Source: Hyphomicrobiales bacterium
GTDB lineage: Bacteria; Pseudomonadota; Alphaproteobacteria; Rhizobiales; Kaistiaceae
Assembly: GCA_017305815.1 (NCBI GenBank)
Contig: JAFKJZ010000118.1
Location: forward strand, 1-7,217
Direction: 5' to 3'
DNA: 7,217 nt
Both the position numbers and the translations under genes were made by a program. Below, in pieces: positions 1-6,021 of this stretch. Numbering within the stretch: the stretch's first letter is position 1; each line of letters starts with the position of its first letter. Under the pieces are notes generated by a model that was given only the letters and a program-made list of their open reading frames with translations, was not told where the DNA came from and ran no database searches.

Positions 1-411
1 TGGGTGCCGAACGGCATTCCCGGCGTCGAAACGCGCCTGCCGATCCTGTTCTCCGAGGGCGTCAAGAAGGGCCGCATCAGCCTCAACGACTTCGTCGCCT
101 TCACCGCGACGAACCACGCCAAGACCTACGGCCTTTACCCGCGCAAGGGCACGATTGCGGTCGGCGCCGACGCCGACCTCGCGATCTGGGACCCGGACCG
201 CAAGGTGACGCTGAGCCAAGAGCTCCTGCACCACGGCGCCGACTACACGCCCTATGAGGGGCTGGAGGTTACCGGCTGGCCGGTGATGACCGTGCTGCGC
301 GGCAAGGTCGTGATGCAGGACGGCGAGATCCTCGGCGAGCCCGGCGATGGCGGCTTCCTCAAGCGCTCGCTTTCGCCCTACGCTGTGCCGAACGGCGCAC
401 CTGCCCTGTAA
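1..411 (+). CDS. Hydantoinase / dihydropyrimidinase, C-terminal part (5' end outside window)
   Basis: Cyclic amidohydrolase of the dihydropyrimidinase/D-hydantoinase family. These cytoplasmic, usually zinc-dependent enzymes open hydantoins or dihydropyrimidines to N-carbamoyl amino acids. The frame is open from base 1 and gives 136 residues before TAA, roughly the last quarter to third of a typical protein of about 460-490 aa. Visible family signatures are NGIPGVETRLP near the start (the substrate-loop Asn-Gly and PGVE(T/S)R block), then ATNHAKTYGLYPRKG, then GADADLAIWDP, which begins the C-terminal beta-sandwich, and a late YEGLEVTGWPV..VLRGKVV block. The N-terminal HxH, the carboxylated Lys and the catalytic Asp lie upstream and cannot be checked. 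The SDR gene follows after 14 nt, so they are probably co-transcribed. The family call is firm; hydantoin versus dihydrouracil or another cyclic ureide as substrate is open. Confidence 0.9.
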   Translation, partial: WVPNGIPGVETRLPILFSEGVKKGRISLNDFVAFTATNHAKTYGLYPRKGTIAVGADADLAIWDPDRKVTLSQELLHHGADYTPYEGLEVTGWPVMTVLRGKVVMQDGEILGEPGDGGFLKRSLSPYAVPNGAPAL

Positions 412-425
412 GGATCGGACATTTC

Positions 426-1184
426 ATGACGCAGCCAATCGCCATCATCACCGGCGCCGGCATCGGCATCGGCCGGGCCACCGCCTTCACCTTCGCCCGC
501 GCCGGCTACCATGTCGTGGTGACCGATGTTCTGGAGGCCGAAGGCAACGCGGTCACCGAGGGCATCCGCGCCGAGGGCGGCAGCGCCGAGTTCCAGTTTC
601 TCGACGTCACCTCGACCGAGCGCACGGATGCGCTGGTCGCCGATGTCGAGGCGCGCTTCGGCAAGATCGACGCGATCATCGCCAATGCCGGCATCGCCAA
701 GAAGGTGCCGCTCGCCGATCTCTCCGACGAGCAATGGGACCGCACGCTCGACGTCGACCTGAAGGGCGTGCTGCGCATCATCCGCGCCGCCGCCCCCGGT
801 ATGCGCCGCCGCAAGTCCGGCGCCATCGTCGCGCTGTCCTCGATCATGGGCGTCGCCTATGGCTGGGACGAGCACGTCCACTATTCCGCTGCGAAGTCCG
901 GCGTGGTCGGGCTGGTGCGCGGCCTCGGCGTCGAGCTTGCCCCGGACGGCGTACGCGTCAACGGCATCGCGCCCGGCTATATCCGCACGGCGCAGGCGCT
1001 GTCGAAGGAGCATTCGCTTGGGCCCGAAGGGCTGGAGCAGGCGGCGTCCTTTATCCCGATGGGCCGTGTCGGCGAGCCGGAGGACATCGCCGACGTCATC
1101 CTCTTCCTCGCCTCGCCGGGCTCGCGCTATATCACCGGCCAGGTGATCGTCGTCGATGGCGGCCTGCTCGTCGGCCGCTACTGA
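426..1184 (+). CDS. SDR family NAD(P)-dependent oxidoreductase
   Basis: Classical short-chain dehydrogenase/reductase, 252 aa, the usual length, with no signal peptide. The Rossmann signature TGAGIGIG is at residues 9-16. Asp34 at the end of beta-2 suggests NAD(H) preference. Also present are the LDV turn (D60), NAG (87-89), Ser139 in SSIMG, the YSAAK motif with Tyr153 and Lys157, and PGYIRT (183-188). The fourth tetrad position, normally Asn, is Asp111 (DVDLKGV), exactly 28 residues before Ser139 as in FabG. The start is chosen because AAGGA (410-414) overlaps the upstream stop codon 11 nt before the ATG and the Rossmann fold begins at once. Its place behind the hydantoinase suggests it oxidises or reduces a hydroxy/keto group on a substrate or product of the same pathway. 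SDR substrates cannot be read from sequence, so the substrate is unknown. Confidence 0.93.
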   Translation: MTQPIAIITGAGIGIGRATAFTFARAGYHVVVTDVLEAEGNAVTEGIRAEGGSAEFQFLDVTSTERTDALVADVEARFGKIDAIIANAGIAKKVPLADLSDEQWDRTLDVDLKGVLRIIRAAAPGMRRRKSGAIVALSSIMGVAYGWDEHVHYSAAKSGVVGLVRGLGVELAPDGVRVNGIAPGYIRTAQALSKEHSLGPEGLEQAASFIPMGRVGEPEDIADVILFLASPGSRYITGQVIVVDGGLLVGRY

Positions 1185-1212
1185 CGGCGCATTCCGCCTC
1201 CATTCCAAACCC

Positions 1213-1246
1213 GAGCCGCGCGCCGACCTTGTTCCGGCGGCGGCTC
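1213..1246 (+). other. Intergenic GC-rich hairpin between SDR and asparaginase genes
   Basis: Bases 1213-1219 (GAGCCGC) pair with 1240-1246 (GCGGCTC). After a bulged G at 1220, 1221-1225 pair with 1235-1239, leaving a 9-nt loop at 1226-1234. It sits in the 87-nt gap between the two plus-strand genes. No T-run follows, so it is not a standard intrinsic terminator. It could act as an mRNA stability or processing element, or arise by chance in GC-rich sequence. Confidence 0.3.
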
Positions 1247-1271
1247 CCGCGTCTCCGCGGAAAGGGAACCC

Positions 1272-2252
1272 ATGCCCAAGATTGCCCTGATCACCACCGG
1301 CGGCACGATCGCCTCCCGCCTTGACGCCGACGGCCGGGACGTCGTCGCGAGCGTCACCGGCGCGGCGCTGCGCGAGACGCTGCACGATCCGCTGGACGGG
1401 ATCGAGATCACCGTCGACGAGTTCAGCAATATCGGCAGCTATGCGATCGACCTGCCGCTTGCCTTTGATCTCGCCAAGCGCATCGCCGAGCATCTCGCCA
1501 ATCCGGCCTGCGACGGCGTCGTCGTCACCCATGGCACCGATACGATGGAGGAGAGCGCCTGGATGGCCGATCTCCTTGTTGCCAGCGACAAGCCGGTGGT
1601 GTTCACCGGCGCGCAAAGAAGCGCCGACGAGCCTGACACGGACGGCCCGCGCAATATCGCCGAGGCGATCCGTATCGCCGCGAGCCCGGCGGCGCGCGGC
1701 CTCGGCGTCGTCATCGTCTTCGAGCAGGATTTTCACGCTGCCCGCGACGTCACCAAGACCCATACCTCGCGCGTCGACACCTTCCGCTCCGGCGAGCATG
1801 GCAAGCTCGGCGAGGTCGATGGCGATCGCGTCCTCGTCCATCGCAAACCGCTATTGCGCAAGACCTATGCGCCCGGTCGCGTCGAGACGGATGTCGAGCT
1901 GATCAAGATGGTGATGGGCGCTTCCGATCGCGCCATCCGCTTCGCCGCGGCGAGCGGCGCCAGGGCGATCGTGCTGGAAGGGTTCGGTCGCGGCAACGCG
2001 CCGCCGGCGGTCACCCGCGCGGTCGAGGAACTGGCCGCGAGCGGGCTTCCCGTCATCGTCACCTCGCGCTGCCCGGAAGGCCGGGTCAAGCCGGTCTATG
2101 GCAATGGCGGCGGCAAGGACCTGGAGCGGGCGGGGGCGATCTTCGCCGGCGACCTGACCGGCATCAAGTCGCGCATCCTCGCCTCGGTGCTGCTTGGACT
2201 GGGCCTCGACAGGGAAGCGATGCGGACGGAATTCGAGGTGCTTGGCGGGTAG
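1272..2252 (+). CDS. L-asparaginase family amidohydrolase, cytoplasmic
   Basis: Bacterial-type asparaginase (asparaginase/glutaminase fold), 326 aa, family-typical length. The first nucleophile motif is ITTGGTIAS with Thr12. The second is VVVTHGTDTMEE with Thr89 and Asp90. Lys162 in VTKTHTSR completes the second triad. These positions coincide with mature E. coli asparaginase II numbering (T12, T89, D90, K162), so the active site is intact. GAQRSADEPDTDGPRN (113-128) and the C-terminal domain (from about 205, with a CPEGRVKPVYGNGGG loop at 267-281) are also typical. There is no signal peptide, unlike the periplasmic enzymes, so cytoplasmic action is expected. The start is supported by AAAGGGA ending 5 nt before the ATG. 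The family hydrolyses Asn/Gln side-chain amides to acid and ammonia. Next to a hydantoinase and a PuuE-like hydrolase, it might instead take the half-amide released from a cyclic imide (inference). Confidence 0.93.
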   Translation: MPKIALITTGGTIASRLDADGRDVVASVTGAALRETLHDPLDGIEITVDEFSNIGSYAIDLPLAFDLAKRIAEHLANPACDGVVVTHGTDTMEESAWMADLLVASDKPVVFTGAQRSADEPDTDGPRNIAEAIRIAASPAARGLGVVIVFEQDFHAARDVTKTHTSRVDTFRSGEHGKLGEVDGDRVLVHRKPLLRKTYAPGRVETDVELIKMVMGASDRAIRFAAASGARAIVLEGFGRGNAPPAVTRAVEELAASGLPVIVTSRCPEGRVKPVYGNGGGKDLERAGAIFAGDLTGIKSRILASVLLGLGLDREAMRTEFEVLGG

Positions 2253-2261
2253 GGGAGCTTC

Positions 2262-2297
2262 ACCTCTCCCACGGGAGAGGTCGACGGCCGAAGGCCG
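2262..2297. repeat. Short double-hairpin intergenic repeat downstream of asparaginase
   Basis: Begins 10 nt after the asparaginase stop. A 9-bp perfect stem (2262-2270 with 2273-2281, core CCTCTCCC/GGGAGAGG) is followed by a second small stem, CGGCC (2285-2289) with GGCCG (2293-2297), then a G-rich tail to about 2310. Elements of this CTCTCCC...GGGAGAGG form are common between genes in rhizobial genomes (general knowledge, not checked here). The position fits an RNA 3'-end stabiliser or terminator, but no U-tract follows. Confidence 0.55.
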
Positions 2298-2349
2298 GCG
2301 GGTGGGGGGACCTCGCCGGGAAGGTCCGAGCCCTCGGTCTCGGCTCTCA

Positions 2350-2469
2350 GCCGTCATCCTCGCGAAGGCGAGGATCCATGCATCGGGGTTGCCGGAGGTG
2401 AGACCTCGGTCCGTTCTGACCTGCGAATGTTCAGGGCGCATGGATCCTCGCCTTCGCGAGGATGACGGC
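2350..2469. repeat. Perfect 32-bp inverted repeat with 56-nt spacer between convergent genes
   Basis: Bases 2350-2381 are the exact reverse complement of 2438-2469; pairing fails at the next base on both the inner and outer sides. Each arm also contains its own hairpin: in the left arm ATCCTCGC (2356-2363), loop GAAG, GCGAGGAT (2368-2375). The spacer 2382-2437 holds a smaller GAGGT/ACCTC stem. It lies between the convergent asparaginase and GTPase genes, so it could serve as a bidirectional 3'-end structure. Two inverted copies of one dispersed palindromic repeat unit is the likeliest origin. No transposase reading frame fits in the spacer. Confidence 0.85.
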
Positions 2470-2522
2470 GAGCTTGCCGATGCGCCCTGCGGACGTCCGT
2501 CCCAGCAGCGCCAGATTCCTGC

Positions 2523-3632
2523 TCAGGCGCTCTTCGCCAGGCCGCCCAACAGCGGCGACAGGCCGTTGAACGCGCGGAAGGAGCGCTCCACCAAAGCCGG
2601 GTCCAGCCCCTTGGCGATCACCACGAGATGCGTGCCGTTGACGCCCGCCGGCCAGTGGTCGAGATGCATCGGCTTGTGGATCAGGTGCTGCACGCCCTGG
2701 ATGACGACCGGGCTGTCATTGCCCTCGATATCGAGCAGGCCCTTCAGTCGCAATATCTCGCCGCCATGGCGGTTGAGCAGCATCGACAGCCAGAGGCCGA
2801 AGCGCGCCCAGGAGAGCGGCGCGTCTCCCTTCAGCACGAAGGCGCGGATGTCACCATGTCGGTTGACATCATGCTCATGCGCTTGGTGGTGCGAATGACC
2901 GTGATCATGGCCGTGATGATGGTGGTGGCCGTGAGCATCGAGCGCTCGCGTCTCGGCCTTGAGCCAGCGGGCGACCTCCGCGCCACGCGCGGAACTGTCG
3001 TGGATGTCGCGCATGAACAGCGCGTCGTCTGGCTGCATCGTCTCGTCGAGTTCGAGGATCTCCGCAGCCGGGTTCAGCGCCTCGAGCCGCGCGCGCAGGC
3101 GGGCCGTGTCCTCTGCGGGCGAAATATCGCTCTTGGAGACGATGATCCGGTCGGCGACGGCGACCTGGCGCTGTGATTCCACGAAGCCATCGAGATTGCT
3201 CTGCCCGTTCGGCACGTCGACGACGGTGACGATGTTGCCGACGCGAAAGTGGTGGCGCAGCATCGGGTCGGCCGAAAGGGTGGCGACGATCGGCGCGGGA
3301 TCGGCGATGCCGGTCGTCTCGATGGCGATGCGCGAAAAGCGAGGAATCTCGCCGTTGCGGCTGCGCTCGAACAGCGACAGCAGCGCATCCTTCAGATCCG
3401 TGCGGATGTTGCAGCAGATGCAGCCGCTTTTCAAAAGCACGATGTCGTCGTCGATCGCCTCGACGAGCAGGTGGTCAAGGCCCACTTCGCCGAACTCGTT
3501 GATGATGACCGCCGTGCCGGAAAGCGAGGGGAGGGCGAGCAGGCGCTTCAGCAGCGACGTCTTGCCGGCGCCGAGAAAGCCGGTCAGCACATTGGCGGTG
3601 ATCCGGCTGTCGCCATCGTCCGGGGCGGTCAT
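2523..3632 (-). CDS. COG0523 (CobW-like) GTP-binding protein, putative metallochaperone
   Basis: G3E-family P-loop GTPase, 369 aa, cytoplasmic. Walker A GFLGAGKTS is at 18-26, INEFGEVGLDH at 44-54, the metal-binding GCICC motif at 70-74 (C71, C73, C74), ETTG at 105-108, and the base-recognition motif as SKSD (166-169) instead of NKxD. A His-rich segment at 234-259 has 14 histidines. A CobW C-terminal domain spans about 261-355. Family members pass zinc, cobalt or other metals to client enzymes using GTP. The start at 3632 is favoured over an in-frame upstream ATG at 3785 by a strong GGAGGGA site (3641-3647) 8 nt away, and because the longer form adds a 51-residue, Arg/Pro-rich stretch overlapping the upstream gene. 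Start and upstream stop overlap as ATGA. Zinc delivery to the local hydantoinase or deacetylase is an inference; the true cobalamin CobW role is unlikely, with no cobalamin genes nearby. Confidence 0.93.
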   Translation of the reverse strand: MTAPDDGDSRITANVLTGFLGAGKTSLLKRLLALPSLSGTAVIINEFGEVGLDHLLVEAIDDDIVLLKSGCICCNIRTDLKDALLSLFERSRNGEIPRFSRIAIETTGIADPAPIVATLSADPMLRHHFRVGNIVTVVDVPNGQSNLDGFVESQRQVAVADRIIVSKSDISPAEDTARLRARLEALNPAAEILELDETMQPDDALFMRDIHDSSARGAEVARWLKAETRALDAHGHHHHHGHDHGHSHHQAHEHDVNRHGDIRAFVLKGDAPLSWARFGLWLSMLLNRHGGEILRLKGLLDIEGNDSPVVIQGVQHLIHKPMHLDHWPAGVNGTHLVVIAKGLDPALVERSFRAFNGLSPLLGGLAKSA

Positions 3633-3937
3633 GGCGAAACTCCCTCCATCCGGTCGAGGATGGCCGGGTCGAGCGGGTCGAAGGTCCGGCCGGTGAGCTT
3701 TTCCGCCTCCGGCCAGATGGCGCCGAAATGATCGATGATGGCGGTCTTGCCGTTGCGGGCGCGCAGCGTGAAGCGGCCGGCCCATTCGTCGAGCGTCAGG
3801 CCATAGGGCTTCAGGATCTGGTTGGCGATGCGGGCGCGCGCCTGCCGCTCGGCCGCCGGCGTCAGTCCGGTCGCCGTCGCCGCGCTGCCGCCGGTCCAGT
3901 GGTCACTGCCGCCAAAGGCGCCGCACAATCCGCACAT
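3629..3937 (-). CDS. Small CxxC protein of unknown function, coupled to COG0523 GTPase
   Basis: Predicted 102-aa soluble protein with no signal peptide or membrane segment. It opens with MCGLCGAFGGSDHW, so a CxxC pair (Cys2, Cys5) lies at the extreme N-terminus with His13 close by, as in a small metal-binding site. The rest looks alpha/beta: a helical stretch PAAERQARARIANQILKPYG (27-46), LTLDEWAGRFTLRARNGKTAIIDHFG (47-72), then IWPEAEKLTGRTFDPLDPAILDRMEG. The start at 3937 is chosen because AAGGA ends 7 nt upstream and the CxxC then sits at the terminus; an in-frame ATG 57 nt further up would add an Arg-rich, less likely stretch. Its stop overlaps the GTPase start (ATGA), implying translational coupling. 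I recall similar unnamed proteins beside COG0523 GTPases but know no assigned function. A metal acceptor or relay partner of the GTPase is the simplest inference. Confidence 0.8.
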   Translation of the reverse strand: MCGLCGAFGGSDHWTGGSAATATGLTPAAERQARARIANQILKPYGLTLDEWAGRFTLRARNGKTAIIDHFGAIWPEAEKLTGRTFDPLDPAILDRMEGVSP

Positions 3938-3958
3938 CGTCTCGTCCTTCAGGCTGGG

Positions 3959-3992
3959 GGCGCGGCGGCGATCCGAAAACCGTCGCCGCGCC
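3959..3992 (-). other. Strong GC hairpin between deacetylase and CxxC genes
   Basis: Bases 3959-3967 (GGCGCGGCG) pair perfectly with 3984-3992; one mismatch in the minus-strand RNA and two further pairs extend the stem to about 12 with a 10-nt loop. It occupies most of the 65-nt gap inside the minus-strand operon. In the minus direction the run of five T precedes rather than follows the stem, so it does not read as a terminator for the deacetylase. It may set relative expression by protecting the 3' end of the upstream message. Confidence 0.4.
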
Positions 3993-4002
3993 AAAAACTT
4001 GA

Positions 4003-4902
4003 TCAGGACTGCGGCCGCGCCGTGCCGCTCTTCGGGAAGCGCTTGGCGAAGTCCTCGGCGATGGTCTCCATCGTCACGAACTTCACGCCCTCAAAACCCT
4101 TCATGTACTCGAACAGGCGCTCATGCATCTTCAGGACATGCGGCTTGCCCGAGACGTCCGGATGGATTGTCAGCGGGAAGACGGCGTAGTCATAGTTCTC
4201 GTAGACCCAGTCGAACTGGTCCTTCCACATCTGCTCGATATCGCGCGGATTGACGAAGCCGTGGCTGTTCGGCGAGGCCTTGATGAACATCATCGGCGGC
4301 AGGTCGTCGAGATACCAGGAGGCAGGGATCTCGATCAGGTCGGTCTCTTCGCCCTGCACATAGGGCTTCATCCAGGTCGAGGGATGCTTCGAATAGTCGA
4401 TCTTGGTCCATTCGTCGCCGACCGTCACGTAATAGGGGTGATGGTCGTTGTGCATCAGCGAGTGGTCGTACTTGATGCCCTTCTGCTTCAGGAGTTCGTT
4501 GGTCTTGGAGCCGAATTCCCACCACGGCGCGACGTAGCCGCGCGGCGGCTTGCCGGAGAGCTTGGTGATCAGCTCGACGCACTTGTCGAAGATCGCCTCT
4601 TCCTGCTCGGGCGTCATGGCGATCGGGTTTTCATGGCTGTAGCCGTGCATGCCGATCTCGTGGCCGGCGTCGGCGACGGCCTTCATCTCGGTCCAGAAGC
4701 TCTCGATCGAGTGGCCGGGAATGAACCAGGTGGTCTGGATGCCCCACTTCTCGAACATGCGGAGCAGGCGGGCGCTGCCGACATGGCCGGCAAAGGCGCC
4801 GCGCGAGATATCGCAGGGGCTGTCCTCGCCGCCATAGGAGCCGAGCCAGCCGGCCACGGCGTCGACGTCGATCCCGTAGGATACGAAGATCTCTTTCGGC
4901 AT
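4003..4902 (-). CDS. PuuE/HpPgdA-type polysaccharide deacetylase family hydrolase
   Basis: NodB-fold (carbohydrate esterase 4-like) metal hydrolase, 299 aa. It closely matches what I recall of Helicobacter pylori PgdA (HP0310) in start ([20 protein letters not shown]), length and landmarks. Metal ligands are visible at the same numbers: Asp12/Asp14 in GIDVDA and His86/His90 in HGYSH. Also seen are GYVAPWWEF (122-130), [13 protein letters not shown] (146-158), [14 protein letters not shown] (193-206) and TIHPDVSG (245-252), with His247 a likely catalytic residue. There is no signal peptide, which argues against work on cell-wall glycans. Relatives include PuuE allantoinase and a Pseudomonas putida cyclic imide hydrolase, so opening of a small cyclic ureide or imide is the better guess here, in keeping with the nearby hydantoinase. 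The start at 4902 has AAAGGA 6 nt upstream; a more distal ATG at 4956 would overlap the regulator gene. It lies 40 nt after that gene, same operon. Confidence 0.9.
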   Translation of the reverse strand: MPKEIFVSYGIDVDAVAGWLGSYGGEDSPCDISRGAFAGHVGSARLLRMFEKWGIQTTWFIPGHSIESFWTEMKAVADAGHEIGMHGYSHENPIAMTPEQEEAIFDKCVELITKLSGKPPRGYVAPWWEFGSKTNELLKQKGIKYDHSLMHNDHHPYYVTVGDEWTKIDYSKHPSTWMKPYVQGEETDLIEIPASWYLDDLPPMMFIKASPNSHGFVNPRDIEQMWKDQFDWVYENYDYAVFPLTIHPDVSGKPHVLKMHERLFEYMKGFEGVKFVTMETIAEDFAKRFPKSGTARPQS

Positions 4903-4942
4903 GTCGTTCCTTTCCGCTTGTCGGGGCGGCGCGCGCCCGCTT

Positions 4943-5752
4943 TCAGACCAGTTCAACGATGGAGATGCCGACGCGGTGAGCCGTCCGGCTCAGATGGCGT
5001 CGCATATAGTAGCCCGCGCCTTCCGGGTCGTTCATCACGAACGCCTCGATGACGCGTTCGTGCTCGGCGACGGGATCCCAGAGCTTCTCGCGGGTGATCG
5101 GCAGCTTGGTGCTCTCGATCAGCACCTTGGCGAAGCTGTGATGGATGTCGCAAAGCAGGCGGTTGCGCGAGAAGCGCATGATCATGGCGTGAAATTCGAA
5201 ATCTACCCTGGCGAACGCCTCGACATCGAAGGTCTGCGCCGCCGTGCGAAACGCCTGCAGATTGTCCTTGAGCAGGTTGATCTCGGGCGCGGTCAGCGTC
5301 ATCGCCGCAAGCTGCGCCGCCTGGCTCTCGGCGATGTAGCGCACCTGGTAGACCTCGGCCGGGCTGTAGCGGGCGGAAAAGCGCCACGACATCGCCGAGC
5401 CGGATTCCGCCACCGCGCTCGGGTCGCGCACGAAGGTGCCGCGCCCAGGCTCGATCGACACCAGCCCGACGGTCGCCAGGATCGACAGCGCCTCGGGCAA
5501 GGTCGCGCGGCTGACATTCAGTTCGCGCGCCAGCTGGCGCTGCGGCATCAGCGCTTCGCCGACGGCGAATTCACCGGCTTCGATCATCCTGCGCAGGCGC
5601 TCGACCGCCGTCTGGGCGACGGTCGCGACCGAACCGGCGCTGTCTTCGGCCGGAGCTCCGGTCTGACCGGAGGCGAGGGGAGTGTCCTGGGATTGCTCAG
5701 TCATGGGCGCGTTTTGGTCGATTTCAGCGGTCTTGCCGTCTGGAGCGATCAT
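4943..5752 (-). CDS. GntR/FadR-family transcriptional regulator with FCD domain
   Basis: Ligand-responsive DNA-binding regulator, 269 aa from this start. Counting from the internal Met at 5704 (253-aa form): a winged helix at about 30-95 ([21 protein letters not shown], then [13 protein letters not shown]) and an all-helical FCD effector domain from about 115 to 240 with probable metal ligands in DFEFHAMI (D168, H172), EHERVIEAF (H215) and RRHL (H237). The recognition helix reads SRATLPEAL, so proline stands where FadR has Arg49. Starts are ambiguous: 5866, 5752 and 5704 are in frame. Codon use between 5866 and 5753 looks non-coding and contains an operator-like palindrome. 5752 has GAAG 5 nt upstream; 5704 lacks any Shine-Dalgarno but gives the more usual length. 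It leads a minus-strand operon with the deacetylase, CxxC protein and GTPase, and probably controls it and the divergent transporter genes in response to a pathway acid (inference). Confidence 0.88.
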   Translation of the reverse strand: MIAPDGKTAEIDQNAPMTEQSQDTPLASGQTGAPAEDSAGSVATVAQTAVERLRRMIEAGEFAVGEALMPQRQLARELNVSRATLPEALSILATVGLVSIEPGRGTFVRDPSAVAESGSAMSWRFSARYSPAEVYQVRYIAESQAAQLAAMTLTAPEINLLKDNLQAFRTAAQTFDVEAFARVDFEFHAMIMRFSRNRLLCDIHHSFAKVLIESTKLPITREKLWDPVAEHERVIEAFVMNDPEGAGYYMRRHLSRTAHRVGISIVELV

Positions 5753-5765
5753 TGCAGCTTCGGAT

Positions 5766-5776
5766 TGGTCCGACCA
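5766..5776. promoter_or_regulatory. Putative FadR/FCD-type operator TGGTCCGACCA
   Basis: Perfect 4-bp half-sites TGGT and ACCA around CCG. TGGT-N3-ACCA is the known core of FadR/PdhR-class GntR operators, and this copy has the same central CCG/CGA context as E. coli FadR sites. It lies 13 nt upstream of the 5752 start codon of the FCD regulator (61 nt from the 5704 start), the expected place for autoregulation. It also argues against the longest possible regulator frame, which would put the site inside the coding region. Confidence 0.6.
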
Positions 5777-5992
5777 GACTTTCCTTTGTGCATCCGCCTG
5801 TGCAGTTGCCGCGATTGACGGCACGGTCAAGGGGCGCGCCAAGTCCGCCCGCGCGTGGCCGGACATGCCGCAGGGCGGCCGGATCGATCCATTTCGCGAG
5901 GTAAGTCATTGCTGCGGGAGAGCCCTCGGCGTCACGTCATTCTCAGGCCAATACGGCAAGAGAAATACTCTACCGATCTTGTCGGGTTTAAA

Positions 5993-6021
5993 TTGACAGC
6001 CGCCTTGGCGCTCTCCTACGC
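5993..6021 (+). promoter_or_regulatory. Weak candidate promoter for DUF296-ECF unit
   Basis: A consensus -35 hexamer TTGACA (5993-5998) sits in the AT-richest patch upstream of the DUF296 gene. At 17-nt spacing the -10 position reads CTACGC (6016-6021), a poor match. Position and strand are right for driving the DUF296 and transporter genes, but the -10 is weak and the call tentative. Confidence 0.22.

Noticed and set aside
378..1841. A 487-codon open frame on the minus strand opposite the SDR and asparaginase genes
   Set aside because: It is antisense to two genes with intact catalytic motifs; its Arg/Ala/Gly/Asp-rich translation resembles no family and is typical of a shadow frame in high-GC DNA.
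2350..2469. Insertion sequence or MITE with terminal inverted repeats
   Set aside because: The spacer is only 56 nt, encodes nothing, and no flanking direct target duplication is visible; two inverted copies of a dispersed palindrome explain it better.
2194..2898. A plus-strand frame running from the asparaginase 3' end through the repeats into the GTPase
   Set aside because: It is made of asparaginase tail in another frame, palindromic repeats and antisense GTPase sequence; low-complexity and without homology features.
3633..3785. N-terminal extension of the GTPase to an ATG at 3785
   Set aside because: It overlaps most of the CxxC gene, has no family residues, and the internal ATG at 3632 has a strong Shine-Dalgarno and begins just before the P-loop.
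3959..3992. Intrinsic terminator after the deacetylase
   Set aside because: The stem is strong, but in the direction of transcription the T-run precedes it and no U-tract follows, so read-through to the CxxC and GTPase genes is expected.
4123..5052. A 309-codon plus-strand open frame opposite the deacetylase
   Set aside because: Antisense to a clear family match with metal-ligand motifs; no recognisable domain in the translation.
4901..5818. A 305-codon plus-strand open frame opposite the FCD regulator
   Set aside because: Antisense shadow of the winged-helix and FCD domains; Arg/Asp-rich, with no family signature.
5753..5866. N-terminal extension of the FCD regulator to an ATG at 5866
   Set aside because: No Shine-Dalgarno, non-coding-like codon use, and it would bury the TGGTCCGACCA operator-like site in coding sequence.
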